A stretch of DNA of 54,289 nt, from the IMG/VR virus record IMGVR_UViG_3300027917_000056, positions 1-54,289 of that record; one strand, given 5' to 3'. The notes below the pieces were generated by a model. It saw only the letters and a program-made list of their open reading frames with translations. It was not told where the DNA came from and made no database searches. Position numbers and translations under genes: made by a program. This document shows, piece by piece, positions 1-7,665 of this stretch. Position 1 is the stretch's first letter. Each line of letters opens with the position of its first letter. Source of the DNA: a virus.

Positions 1-85
1 TAGTCTGTTTTCGTTTCTCTCTCTTCTGGTGTTTTAGCAAAATCTTTCGAAACTCATAGTCGTATGGAGAGACTTGTCTGTTCAT
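1..85 (-). CDS. Partial small basic protein, cut by the left end
   Basis: An ATG at 85 is preceded by a near-perfect GCAGGAGGTA ribosome site (91-100). It opens a frame reading MNRQVSPYDYEF followed by a run of Lys, Arg and Gln (28 codons visible) that runs off the window edge. It continues the leftward early operon. It is too short and too charged to assign to a family; only its existence and start are well supported. Confidence 0.6.
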   Translation of the reverse strand, partial: MNRQVSPYDYEFRKILLKHQKREKRKQT

Positions 86-264
86 GACTTTACCTCCTGC
101 TTGCAATACTTACATTTTTTGTGAAGATTAAGTCGTATCTAAGAAGCAAATCTTCCAATGCAGTGAATTAAATTATTAGCCTAGTTTCCCTTTCTTTTTC
201 CCCAGCATAGTTTTTTTCCTCCTCTTTCTGTCTCTGCCGTTCTCTCTCTTGGTGCTTCATGGAT
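86..264 (-). other. Gap with a strong ribosome site and a ten-codon reading frame
   Basis: This stretch separates the partial gene at the edge from the zinc-finger gene. On the minus strand a textbook GAGGAGG site precedes an ATG at 208 that opens only ten codons (MLGKKKGKLG, stop at 176-178). The frame may be a short leader peptide or a chance reading frame; nothing else coding is seen. No tRNA or clear terminator hairpin was recognised. Confidence 0.3.
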
Positions 265-1233
265 TTATATCCCCTCCGATTTTCCGCAATACTTTGATTG
301 GAATTCCTGTGTTTTCCTCCAAGTTCCCCTTGCTATCTTCGCCGCTCTTTTCTGTCGGCAATAATAACTACAAACAACAATCATGTTTTTCTGTGTTCTC
401 CGGAGCTGATATTTATCGCCACGAAACAGAGAACCACAGACCCCACAGGTAAACACATATTGTTTTTTTGAGTTTCTTTCGCTGTAATACAGATCTCTAC
501 AGGCAACGGAGCAATATTTTGTCTTTCCATACACGACGAATTGCTGAAATACCTTGCCGCATTGATCACACGTTCTCGTGGGAGGCTCGGATTCCAACAT
601 CTTCAAAGCCCTTGCCTTTTGTCTATGTTCTTTGCCTTCTAAAGATTGGTATTGAGGCATATTGGGTATTTCTTTTCCATCTGAGGGAGGTCTTCCCGGA
701 CCTGGTGTTAAGGTGTCTTCTGTCCAAGGCCTCAGAATAGAGGAAAGAGTTTCCTGAAGAGGCAAGGAGATGATGCCGCTCTTTAGATTGAATCCGGCTA
801 ACTTTTTAAATTCTCTTGCCGAGATTCCGTGCGTCATGTTCATGTGATAACTTAGATTGTGACCACGCCAAGGACAATCCTTGACGAGACAAGGGAGTTC
901 TTCTTGGGTTAGGAATTCATCGTAGTTTTGCGGTAATGCAAGTTCTTGAGGAGAAGCTATCCATCTATCGAATCGTTTTGACATATATTTTCTGTAACAT
1001 CTCCTGCTGCAATATTTCCTTGCCCTGGTTCTGCCGATAGGTTTTTCACACTCTTTGCATCTCTTTTTCTCTCCAAGAGAAAATCCTCTTTTCTTGAGAG
1101 AAGCCTTGAGTCCTTTTTCACACTGCTTCTTAAATGCCGGTGATTTTATATAGCAATCGTACGAGCAATATGTTTTTTTGTGCTTTGACTTGAAATGATT
1201 ACCGCAATTTGGGCACGGTCCATGTATAGCCAT
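265..1233 (-). CDS. Multi-zinc-finger DNA-binding protein with a Ros/MucR-like segment
   Basis: A 322-residue protein built from repeated Cys modules: CPNCGNHF near the start, CKECEKPI followed by YCSRRC, then CDQCGKVF followed by YCSVAC, and CGVCGSLF at the end. Around residues 115-150 is a C(x4)C...H(x4)H segment followed by GISAREFKKLAGF. This resembles the Ros/MucR zinc finger, where an MTHG-type histidine pair precedes a conserved acidic-aromatic tail. A regulator or nuclease accessory protein is likely; no catalytic motif is seen. A TTG nine bases upstream (1242) is also open, but the AAAGGA site is spaced correctly for the ATG at 1233, so I chose that start. Confidence 0.55.
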   Translation of the reverse strand: MAIHGPCPNCGNHFKSKHKKTYCSYDCYIKSPAFKKQCEKGLKASLKKRGFSLGEKKRCKECEKPIGRTRARKYCSRRCYRKYMSKRFDRWIASPQELALPQNYDEFLTQEELPCLVKDCPWRGHNLSYHMNMTHGISAREFKKLAGFNLKSGIISLPLQETLSSILRPWTEDTLTPGPGRPPSDGKEIPNMPQYQSLEGKEHRQKARALKMLESEPPTRTCDQCGKVFQQFVVYGKTKYCSVACRDLYYSERNSKKQYVFTCGVCGSLFRGDKYQLRRTQKNMIVVCSYYCRQKRAAKIARGTWRKTQEFQSKYCGKSEGI

Positions 1234-1265
1234 TTTGCTCAATCCTTTCTAAATGAACCCATCAA

Positions 1266-1697
1266 TTATGTTCCTCTTTGTTTTTCATACTGATGCCCTT
1301 GAACGCTTTTCTTTTCTCCTGTCGAATATTGATAGTGACTATTGGCAAGATGTATTCTCCAGATGTCAAAAAACATCCATGCGTCCATTACTACTACTGT
1401 ATCCATACGGTTTTTCTTAACAAACAGGAGCCACCCTCTCATATCATTTTCCAGATTAGCCTCTGCTCGGCGGATCCAAGCAGGAATGTCCCAAGTCTCT
1501 TGCCATTTGCACTCTGATGAGAACGGGAAGACCTGACGAACACTTCCTACAAGCCTTATATCTGTCCCAGATTGACCCATCTCCCGGGAGGCGATACATT
1601 CGTCTTTGCCCCAAGGGTGCCCGGTCGCCCAGGAAATCATATGGCAAACCCATTGCTGGAGTCTTCTGCCCTTTGCCTTTGCGCTACTGGCCTTCAT
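1266..1697 (-). CDS. Holliday-junction-resolvase-like PD-(D/E)XK endonuclease
   Basis: This 143-residue protein starts KAKGRRLQQWV and carries SGTDIRL (about residues 42-48) and SSECKWQE (about 60-67). These fit the D...ExK catalytic core of a PD-(D/E)XK nuclease, followed by a helical segment and the strand TVVVMDAW. Phage proteins of this layout (KGRR.Q.WV, G.DI, ECK) are commonly annotated as endonuclease or junction resolvase. Its likely role is to resolve branched DNA produced by replication and recombination, which fits the neighbouring RepO-like and recombination genes. The ATG at 1697 has a GAGATAACA spacer with a modest ribosome site. Cleavage specificity cannot be read from sequence. 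Confidence 0.7.
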   Translation of the reverse strand: MKASSAKAKGRRLQQWVCHMISWATGHPWGKDECIASREMGQSGTDIRLVGSVRQVFPFSSECKWQETWDIPAWIRRAEANLENDMRGWLLFVKKNRMDTVVVMDAWMFFDIWRIHLANSHYQYSTGEKKSVQGHQYEKQRGT

Positions 1698-1704
1698 TGT
1701 TATC

Positions 1705-1929
1705 TCATGCCTTATATCGTTTGATGAATGTCATCGTTTCAAACGGATCATTGTTAATTGCCCATGCCAATATCTGCAATACGATTTTGAGAATTTCATT
1801 TATCTGTGCAATATTAACTGATTGCTTTCCTCCTTCGAGTTCCGCTATTTTTAGAGCTAAGATTTTAAAGGTCAGTTTTTCTCCTTGTAAGTGGAAGTTT
1901 GCAGGATTCGAGACATTTCTAATCATCAT
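1705..1929 (-). CDS. Small hypothetical early protein
   Basis: A 74-residue protein reading MMIRNVSNPANF... with a helical, amphipathic middle (ILALKIAELEGG, then INEILKIVLQILAW). It has no cysteine motif and no family I recognise. The frame is open further upstream to a TTG at 1953, but a GAGGAG site six bases before the ATG at 1929 decides the start and removes an overlap with the upstream gene. It lies seven bases before the nuclease gene and is presumably cotranscribed with it. Confidence 0.5.
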   Translation of the reverse strand: MMIRNVSNPANFHLQGEKLTFKILALKIAELEGGKQSVNIAQINEILKIVLQILAWAINNDPFETMTFIKRYKA

Positions 1930-1949
1930 TTTTAGCTCCTCGTTTTTTT

Positions 1950-2585
1950 TCAAAAAGGAATGTCATCATCGTTCTCATCTTTATCCATCGTAGGCAGGCT
2001 GTGCTCTATATGTGAAAAACCATCGGCCTTTGTTCTTTTTGGCCGTGGATAGCTCTTTGTGCGTGGAACGCTTATATCTTCTTCATCCATGAGTTCATGT
2101 TTCTTTGTTACTATTATCCAACCCCTATTTTCTATTTCTTCTTGTTTATATCTTGGCCATGTGGGATTCCTATATTGTGCATTGTTACAATGCCCACATC
2201 TGACAATCGTTAATCGATAGTTATGTTCTTGGTTTATGTATATCTGTTTTTTTAGTTCTTTTTTCACCAATATTAAACCAGGAGTATGAGATTCACAGCA
2301 TGGACAGTATTCCCACTTGATAATCTCTTGTCTGTGCGGATGTGATTTTAGCCATCCTTGAAAATCGTCCAATAGCGTTTGAATGGTGGGGAAATGTCCT
2401 GGCGTGGGTGCATATTGTTTGATTCTTGTTTTACAAATCATCTCGAAAGCATCCGAAGGTACCTGTTTCAATTCCTCCCAATAGAACCGAGGCTCTTTTA
2501 ATCGTTTTCCAAAATGCTCTTCCATCATAGTCATGCAAGTATTGAAAGTTTTATTATCCATTGTCTTTTTGAATACCTTCCTCAC
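1950..2585 (-). CDS. Helicase-loader-like protein with zinc ribbon and SSB-like tail
   Basis: The N-terminal ~75 residues (FYWEELKQVPSDAFEM... then PTPGHFPTIQTLLDDF) resemble the helical fold of phage replicative helicase loader/inhibitor proteins such as G39P. The middle carries YCPCCESH and RCGHCNNA, a likely four-Cys zinc ribbon. The C-terminus is acidic and ends DDDIPF, which is essentially the C-terminal peptide of bacterial single-strand binding proteins. The gene lies just after a RepO-like initiator, its GTG start overlapping that gene's stop, so a role in loading the host replicative helicase is a reasonable inference. An ATG eight codons inside (2561) is an alternative start. Confidence 0.55.
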   Translation of the reverse strand: MRKVFKKTMDNKTFNTCMTMMEEHFGKRLKEPRFYWEELKQVPSDAFEMICKTRIKQYAPTPGHFPTIQTLLDDFQGWLKSHPHRQEIIKWEYCPCCESHTPGLILVKKELKKQIYINQEHNYRLTIVRCGHCNNAQYRNPTWPRYKQEEIENRGWIIVTKKHELMDEEDISVPRTKSYPRPKRTKADGFSHIEHSLPTMDKDENDDDIPF

Positions 2586-3472
2586 ATAAACTCGTCTTTG
2601 TCGTCACTGGAGAGGCTGCTCAGGTAATGATCTTTCGATTCTGATTCCTCTTCATCCAGAAATGCGTATCGATTATCGTGCATGGCTAGATCTTCCCAGT
2701 CTTCATCTTCCCATCTCCTGTCATTCAAATACGTGGCAGGATGAGGAACAAATTGCCTCTCCTTGATCCTCCATCTGGGGAGGTCTTTCTGGATAGCCTC
2801 GATGACCTCATCAGATGGGTCCAGTTTGTACCAGGCTTTCATGGCCCGGTCTTTTGCTACCTTTCTAGGGTACAGTGGCCAGAACCTTTCTCTGAATTTG
2901 ACCAATAGTATTTCTTTCTTCTTTTTGCTTTCCTTTCTATTGTGGGTGCCTGTATAGATGACAGTGGTAGTGCCTATACAGGCACTACCTTTTGGGGGTG
3001 TCCCCTGAATAGGTGACAGTCTCCATTTAGAATAATCCTTTTGAAATTCGTAAGTTAGGGCTTTTCTGTCACCTGTACGGGTGACAACTATCACCTGACG
3101 AGATGACAGAAGCCTCAAAGTGCGGTGTATATGACGGCGATCTATGCCCGTTGCTTTACTGAATTGTGATAGGGAAATGGCATCAGATTTCTTCTGCCAG
3201 CCATAAGTTTGACGAAACAGAAACCAGAGAATACGACTTTCATATGCGGAGAGATTTATCTGACAGAGAGCCTCTGCAATTTCAATGGCTATCGGTATAT
3301 AGCCGTTTTCGAGTTGTGGACTGGTCACATCCTCCCCCAAAGTTAAATTACAAATTTCGGCAGTTCCGAGAACCAAATTCCCAAAATCGAATGACGGCCA
3401 CACCTCATCGGATGCTTGAAGCCCAAGCTGATTAAATCCGGCAGTAATTATAGTTAATCCTTGAATTTCCAT
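2582..3472 (-). CDS. RepO-like replication initiator
   Basis: A 296-residue protein. Residues ~55-130 read ENGYIPIAIEIAEAL...FLFRQTYGWQKKSDAISLSQF...TGIDRRHIHRTLRLL, the winged-helix N-terminal domain of lambda-O-type replication proteins. The C-terminal part has FWPLYPRKVAKDRAMKAW followed by VPHPATYLNDRRWED, a motif shared by many phage and plasmid initiators. It should bind the origin and recruit the helicase loader encoded immediately downstream. The region 150-190 is Thr/Lys-rich and could be a linker. The ATG at 3472 has no ribosome site of its own within the normal distance; see the tiny upstream frame at 3484-3500. Confidence 0.75.
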   Translation of the reverse strand: MEIQGLTIITAGFNQLGLQASDEVWPSFDFGNLVLGTAEICNLTLGEDVTSPQLENGYIPIAIEIAEALCQINLSAYESRILWFLFRQTYGWQKKSDAISLSQFSKATGIDRRHIHRTLRLLSSRQVIVVTRTGDRKALTYEFQKDYSKWRLSPIQGTPPKGSACIGTTTVIYTGTHNRKESKKKKEILLVKFRERFWPLYPRKVAKDRAMKAWYKLDPSDEVIEAIQKDLPRWRIKERQFVPHPATYLNDRRWEDEDWEDLAMHDNRYAFLDEEESESKDHYLSSLSSDDKDEFM

Positions 3473-3483
3473 AGCTTTTTTAG

Positions 3484-3500
3484 CTAGAACATACTCCTCC
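3484..3500 (-). promoter_or_regulatory. Ribosome site with a two-codon frame ahead of the initiator gene
   Basis: On the minus strand GGAGG sits four bases from an ATG (3492) that reads ATG TTC TAG, a complete start-sense-stop frame. Termination at 3484 is only 11 bases before the initiator ATG at 3472, which lacks a site of its own. This would allow reinitiation or coupled control of the replication protein. Whether it is used is inference. Confidence 0.35.
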
Positions 3501-3517
3501 CTACTCTATTTAGAGGG

Positions 3518-3859
3518 CTAATCGCTTGCCTTTTTGAGTTCCAGTTCCTCAACGGCATTTTTGCTGGCATCACTTGTAGTTTTCTCAAATTGCTTGTCCC
3601 AATACTCAATATCTGTGACATCCTTCGAGGCATATGCTTGTCCATACTCCAATAGTTTCAAAATATGCTCTATGACGGCATATATATCGATATTGCCCCA
3701 GTTTTTTCTTAAGTGCATGGTATCTTTGTATTTTTGCAGTAATTCTTTTTGAGTGTATTGCCTGTATTTTTGAGGTCTCCAAAATCCCAGATAAGATAAG
3801 TAATGCAGTTCCATGTTCGTAGCGTTTTTCATGTGTCTATCCATTTCGATAAATTTCAT
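3518..3859 (-). CDS. Hypothetical early protein, 113 residues
   Basis: A soluble, helix-rich small protein (LHYLSYLGFWRPQKYRQYTQ..., then IDIYAVIEHILKLLEYGQAYA) ending in a Lys/Glu tail. No catalytic or metal motif is visible and I do not recognise the family. The ATG at 3859 follows GAGAAGGGTG, an acceptable ribosome site. It lies between the DUF4406-like gene and the initiator, so a role in nucleotide or replication metabolism is possible but not shown. Confidence 0.5.
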   Translation of the reverse strand: MKFIEMDRHMKNATNMELHYLSYLGFWRPQKYRQYTQKELLQKYKDTMHLRKNWGNIDIYAVIEHILKLLEYGQAYASKDVTDIEYWDKQFEKTTSDASKNAVEELELKKASD

Positions 3860-3871
3860 CCGACACCCTTC

Positions 3872-4186
3872 TCATTCATCTTTTTCATAGATAATATCCA
3901 TACCCATATGCAGTGCAGCTCTGTGTTCAGCCTTTGCTCCCTCGGAGGATTCCCAACCTGGAATCATCACGATAAGATCGCATCGTTTAAGTATTTCCAT
4001 GTCCCCATCAAGCCATACTTGCTCTGGGGCCAGGCCTCCGAAAAGAGCAGTGTTCTTGTGTGGACAGATCACGGCAAATCCGTCTAGCCAATACTTGATG
4101 GCGTATTTCTCCGCATGACGAATATTGGCCACTACTGCACTCTCACTCTGACCCCTATACGGTCCACTAATAAATGCGAGCTTCAT
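3872..4186 (-). CDS. DUF4406-like nucleoside deoxyribosyltransferase-fold protein
   Basis: A 104-residue protein beginning MKLAFISGPYRG and continuing with an N..HAEKYA helix, G.AVICPH, then RCDLIVMIPGWESSEGAKAEH. This SGP...P...W...PGW..S.GA..E pattern is that of DUF4406, a compact relative of nucleoside 2-deoxyribosyltransferases. The Glu of AKAEH is in the position of the nucleophile region in that fold. It probably handles a nucleotide or base in the infected cell, but the substrate is unknown. No convincing ribosome site precedes the ATG at 4186. Confidence 0.65.
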   Translation of the reverse strand: MKLAFISGPYRGQSESAVVANIRHAEKYAIKYWLDGFAVICPHKNTALFGGLAPEQVWLDGDMEILKRCDLIVMIPGWESSEGAKAEHRAALHMGMDIIYEKDE

Positions 4187-4200
4187 ATATTTTTTTGAAG

Positions 4201-5154
4201 TTACATTTGATAGATTTTAGGGAGCCAGTATTCCTGTATGTAAGCCTCTTTTGCTGGTACATTTTTTTGCACCCATTTTCCTGTAATCACCCACCTACCC
4301 ACTACCATCTCCTTGCCCTTGATAAAGGTTTTGAGTTCCTTGTCTAAGTGATCGTATTCCTTTTTGGTTTCCAAAAGCGTAGCCCTGCGGTCCAGGAGTT
4401 CCTCTAACTCTGCATCCACAACGACCTTGCCCTCGTATTCATATGGCGGGCAGCAGATATGTTCGAAATCACAATGCTTGCAAAGCTCCTGATTTTCGGT
4501 AAAGTCTGGTAACGTATCCTCTTTCACATGCTGATTGATTATCACGGCTTTCTGTAATAGTGACTCAACATAATCCAGGTGGTCCGAAAGTTTGACCCAG
4601 ATCACCTTGGGTTGCCAGTTTTGTTTAGAAACCAACAAAAAGCAGCCGATTTCCGAATTAGTGCCATACATATAGATCAGCAGTTGAGCAGGATAACGCC
4701 GGACATAATGATAGCGGTGTGTAAACATATCCTCGATTGTGTTTATGTCGCTCCATGTCCATCCACTAAGGCCCTTAACTTCACAGGGAAAAGCCTTGCC
4801 GTTATAGCCGATCTTCATATCGAGATGCCCAGTAATGTTTTCGCCTTTTTCGTTGATTTGAAAGGCCCGCTGTTGTTCCAATACCTGATACCCAGCCTCT
4901 CTAAGCATCTGCTCCGCATAAGCCTCAGTCACCTGGCCTCCGTCAAACACGAATTGCAAGCCGAGGTCCGGTAATTTACGGTCTTTCCATCTTGTACGGT
5001 GATATACCAATTCCCGAACGCACTCAGCACCGATCTGCGATGCCCGGTTCGTGTGACATGGAAAAACCTTTCTCTTGGCTTCCTTTGCCGTAGCAATAGC
5101 TCCAACCACATCCGGCAGAAGGACGGTATCTTCTAATATTTGCTGTGAACTCAT
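4201..5154 (-). CDS. Cas4/RecB-type PD-(D/E)XK nuclease with Fe-S cysteines
   Basis: A 317-residue nuclease. ECVRELVYHRTR near residue 45, GHLDMKI (~110) and PCEVKGL (~123) supply the Cys, Asp and E-x-K of a RecB-like core. The QLLIYMYG segment resembles motif QxxxY. LCKHCDFEHIC (~225-235) gives three more Cys in C-x2-C-x5-C spacing, so with the early Cys it can hold a 4Fe-4S cluster, as in Cas4 and AddB. It is likely the phage recombination exonuclease. Its ATG follows GGAGGACTTGGT and overlaps the upstream gene by four bases, suggesting the pair works as an exonuclease-annealing unit. Confidence 0.7.
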   Translation of the reverse strand: MSSQQILEDTVLLPDVVGAIATAKEAKRKVFPCHTNRASQIGAECVRELVYHRTRWKDRKLPDLGLQFVFDGGQVTEAYAEQMLREAGYQVLEQQRAFQINEKGENITGHLDMKIGYNGKAFPCEVKGLSGWTWSDINTIEDMFTHRYHYVRRYPAQLLIYMYGTNSEIGCFLLVSKQNWQPKVIWVKLSDHLDYVESLLQKAVIINQHVKEDTLPDFTENQELCKHCDFEHICCPPYEYEGKVVVDAELEELLDRRATLLETKKEYDHLDKELKTFIKGKEMVVGRWVITGKWVQKNVPAKEAYIQEYWLPKIYQM

Positions 5155-6017
5155 ACCAAGTCCTCCTGTTCGTTCGTATCGGGTTTTTCTGTATTGTCGT
5201 CATCTTCTGTCTTTTGAGCCGCTCTCCATTTGTCAAACTGTTTTTTTACTTTCCCGTGTGTGATTTGAGCTTGTTTCTCGGACAGGTCCTTTACAGACCT
5301 CTTGCCACGTACCTGCTTTCCATCTCGACCCTTGAACGTGGTGACTGCCTGTAAATAGTTCTGAGCCTCCTCCACGTTGTCATGACACATCTCCAGGATC
5401 ATGTTGCCGAGATCCCGCCGATAATTGTCAGCCTCTTCTGGATTTTCGTCTTGTTTTCTCGTACTGCCATATTCAACTTTCTGGGTCTCCCCTTCCTGGA
5501 GTCCTGCAATCCGGTCGAGCTCTTCCCAGGTCATACTCTTCAAAGCCAGAAGTCCCTTGATGGCGTTCCCTATCCCATTAGTGCCGCATTTCTTGATGAT
5601 ATTAGGCTCATCAATGTCGCTCGTAGGCAGAGTTTCACCATGCCTTCTGGCGAAGAACTTGTCCCTAGAGGAGCATGTTCCAATGGCTTCCGAATAACCT
5701 TTCATTTCATCGGTCCAGGAAGCCGCCGCCACACAAATATAGATGTAATACGGACCTATATCATCACTTTCCCAGTGTTTCTTGGGTATTTGCTTAAACT
5801 CAGTGCGGATCGGCAATAGTTGTGTGATAGCGTCAGCCCCCGACTTAGTGAGGTAGGGTTGTCCACCCATGTTGATCCACCCGCCAGACCTGCGAGTCAT
5901 TCTGATTGCAGCTTCAATGGCCGTGCGTCTATAACCCATACCTTCGAGGATGGAGATTGGTCGTTCGGCAGGGATGGTTTCTTCTGCTTTTATTAGGGCT
6001 CCGTTTTGCTCTTCCAT
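5151..6017 (-). CDS. Probable recombination partner (possible single-strand annealing protein)
   Basis: A 288-residue soluble protein. The N-terminal half has GGWINMGGQPYLTKSGAD and a beta-rich stretch. The centre has SRDKFFARRHGE and NIIKKCGTNGIGNAIKGLL followed by TWEEL. The C-terminus is Lys/Asp/Glu-rich. I do not recognise the family. The case for an annealing protein rests on context: an ATGA overlap with a RecB-like exonuclease next to replication genes, as in Exo/Bet-type modules, and an A.TN.IG.AI.-like helix reminiscent of ERF/Rad52-type proteins. Start chosen from AAGGAGAATTTT before ATG. Confidence 0.4.
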   Translation of the reverse strand: MEEQNGALIKAEETIPAERPISILEGMGYRRTAIEAAIRMTRRSGGWINMGGQPYLTKSGADAITQLLPIRTEFKQIPKKHWESDDIGPYYIYICVAAASWTDEMKGYSEAIGTCSSRDKFFARRHGETLPTSDIDEPNIIKKCGTNGIGNAIKGLLALKSMTWEELDRIAGLQEGETQKVEYGSTRKQDENPEEADNYRRDLGNMILEMCHDNVEEAQNYLQAVTTFKGRDGKQVRGKRSVKDLSEKQAQITHGKVKKQFDKWRAAQKTEDDDNTEKPDTNEQEDLV

Positions 6018-6050
6018 AAAATTCTCCTTGATACTTGTAAGAAATGAAGA

Positions 6051-6347
6051 TTACTTTGTATGTATAGGTTTCATAGTGATAATTGTCTGTCTCTGATGCT
6101 CGTAATTGCATATCGAACATCGTATGCCGTCGTCATCTACCCATCGTAAATGAACCGGCAGAATTCTACCGCAATCAATACAAGCAACCATCGCATCTAT
6201 GGCCCTGCAATTTGTGCAGATGGCATCTGTTGTAGTGTTCACAGGCTGTTCTCCCTCTTTCCAATCTCTGGACTTGCCGCATAACGGGCAAATGATGATG
6301 ACTCTTTCCTCAGCATTTTCTCGTAAAAATACAAATTTAGAACTCAT
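6051..6347 (-). CDS. Zinc-ribbon protein with four CxxC motifs
   Basis: A 98-residue protein containing CPLCGKS, CTNCRA, CIDCGRI and CSICNYE: four CxxC pairs, enough for two zinc ribbons. Such small phage proteins bind nucleic acid or act as adaptor subunits; the specific role is unknown. The frame opens with ATG ATC ATG; the AGGAGG site is only two bases from the first ATG but eight from the second, so 6347 is the better start. Confidence 0.55.
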   Translation of the reverse strand: MSSKFVFLRENAEERVIIICPLCGKSRDWKEGEQPVNTTTDAICTNCRAIDAMVACIDCGRILPVHLRWVDDDGIRCSICNYEHQRQTIITMKPIHTK

Positions 6348-6366
6348 GATCATATCCTCCTCTCTT

Positions 6367-6678
6367 TTAAAATAATCGTTCTTGCATTGGCTTGCTCTTT
6401 TGTTGATACACCCAGGTGTGTACCCGCTTGCCGTATGGACTTATCTTTTGCTTGAGATGACTTTTCACAATTAAATCCTGAGCCGTGAGATTAGCCAAGC
6501 ATCGGTGCATGGATTGATGCAATAGTCCAAGAGCAGCCTCTAGCTCATAAGCGGTGTAGTGTTGTCCTGGTCGTGCTTTGAGATAATCTAGCACTATCCT
6601 CTCTTGTTTTTTGTTTTTCTGGTCTGCTACCAACAGCTCGCTATCGGACTCAAGGCCGGTGGGGTAGTAATGCTTCAT
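6367..6678 (-). CDS. Small winged-helix DNA-binding protein
   Basis: A 103-residue protein with RIVLDYLKARPGQHYTAYELEA, SMHRCLANLTAQDLIVKS and a final strand HTWVYQ. This is the helix-helix-recognition helix-wing order of a winged helix of the kind that controls gene sets or accompanies phage modification genes. It sits directly downstream of the methyltransferase and helicase genes. Target sites cannot be inferred. Confidence 0.55.
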   Translation of the reverse strand: MKHYYPTGLESDSELLVADQKNKKQERIVLDYLKARPGQHYTAYELEAALGLLHQSMHRCLANLTAQDLIVKSHLKQKISPYGKRVHTWVYQQKSKPMQERLF

Positions 6679-6705
6679 GTTTGTATCACCGTTTTGTATT
6701 CATCA

Positions 6706-7665
6706 TCAAAACAAACTATCCTTCTGGCTATCGATATGTTTATGTACCTGTTGCATATTTCTTACTGCTTGATTAAAATAAGATTCTTTTAATTCTATTC
6801 CTATGGCTTTTCGACCATTCAAAACGGCACCATATGTTTCGCTTCCTACTCCCATAAATGGGCTCAAAATAGTTTCTTGTGGATTGCTCCAAAGAATACA
6901 CGCTCGCTCGATTACATCTAATTGTAAAGGATGTACGTGCTTTTCATCGGCTGGATCTTTGCTTGCCTTGTATGGCAATACTCTTTCTATACGAACATCA
7001 TCCCAGAATGCACTTGCATATTGTCTCCAAATCCAATGTGAGTATTTATTTTGAGTTTGTTTGCCATCATAATTCTTGAACTCAAGTAGGTCAGAAGGGA
7101 TTGACCGTTCACCTGCATAATGTATAAGCCCTTTAGGATGAACTACTGGAACAGCATTTGTCCCGGGCTTACGCAACATGATAAGATAATCAGCAGAAGC
7201 CACATCACATAGAGTTGAATCTTCAACAAGCTGCCAATGTGAAAGACCCTTTGCCATTGTGCGGCGTCTTACTCCTAACGGTTCTTTCCATACATGATAA
7301 CGAGCTGTATATGAAAATCCGATTTTTTCATGTAATCGTATTATGTCTCCTGGAAAATCTATCAATCCGCCACCAGCCCTAGCTCCAGTACGTGGTATAT
7401 CAATACAATGAACTGCTGTGATGCGCCCAGGCTTTGTAAGTCTGAATATCTCCTGAACAATAAATTCATAATGTTCGAAGAACTCCTCATAACTGCGACA
7501 ATTACTTAAATCTCTTTCGCTACTAGAATATGTATAAAGTCCTACAAAAGGTGGAGAATAAAGACTCATATCTATACTTTCGTTAGGAAATCCAGGAAGT
7601 ATTTCACAGGCATCTCCATTGTATAGTGCATAGTGGTCAGTAATAATCTGAGTCTTTACAGCCAT
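6706..7665 (-). CDS. Beta-class DNA methyltransferase (amino-methylating)
   Basis: A 319-residue SAM-dependent DNA methyltransferase. The catalytic motif YSPPF (~residue 37) comes first and the SAM-binding motif SPFMGVGSETYG (~270) comes last, followed by GRKAIGIEL. That order defines the beta group; the S-P-P-F form is typical of N4-cytosine enzymes, though N6-adenine is possible. It may protect phage DNA or mark it for the neighbouring helicase. The gene overlaps the helicase by ten bases, with GAGG well placed before its ATG. No restriction nuclease is seen in the window. Confidence 0.8.
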   Translation of the reverse strand: MAVKTQIITDHYALYNGDACEILPGFPNESIDMSLYSPPFVGLYTYSSSERDLSNCRSYEEFFEHYEFIVQEIFRLTKPGRITAVHCIDIPRTGARAGGGLIDFPGDIIRLHEKIGFSYTARYHVWKEPLGVRRRTMAKGLSHWQLVEDSTLCDVASADYLIMLRKPGTNAVPVVHPKGLIHYAGERSIPSDLLEFKNYDGKQTQNKYSHWIWRQYASAFWDDVRIERVLPYKASKDPADEKHVHPLQLDVIERACILWSNPQETILSPFMGVGSETYGAVLNGRKAIGIELKESYFNQAVRNMQQVHKHIDSQKDSLF

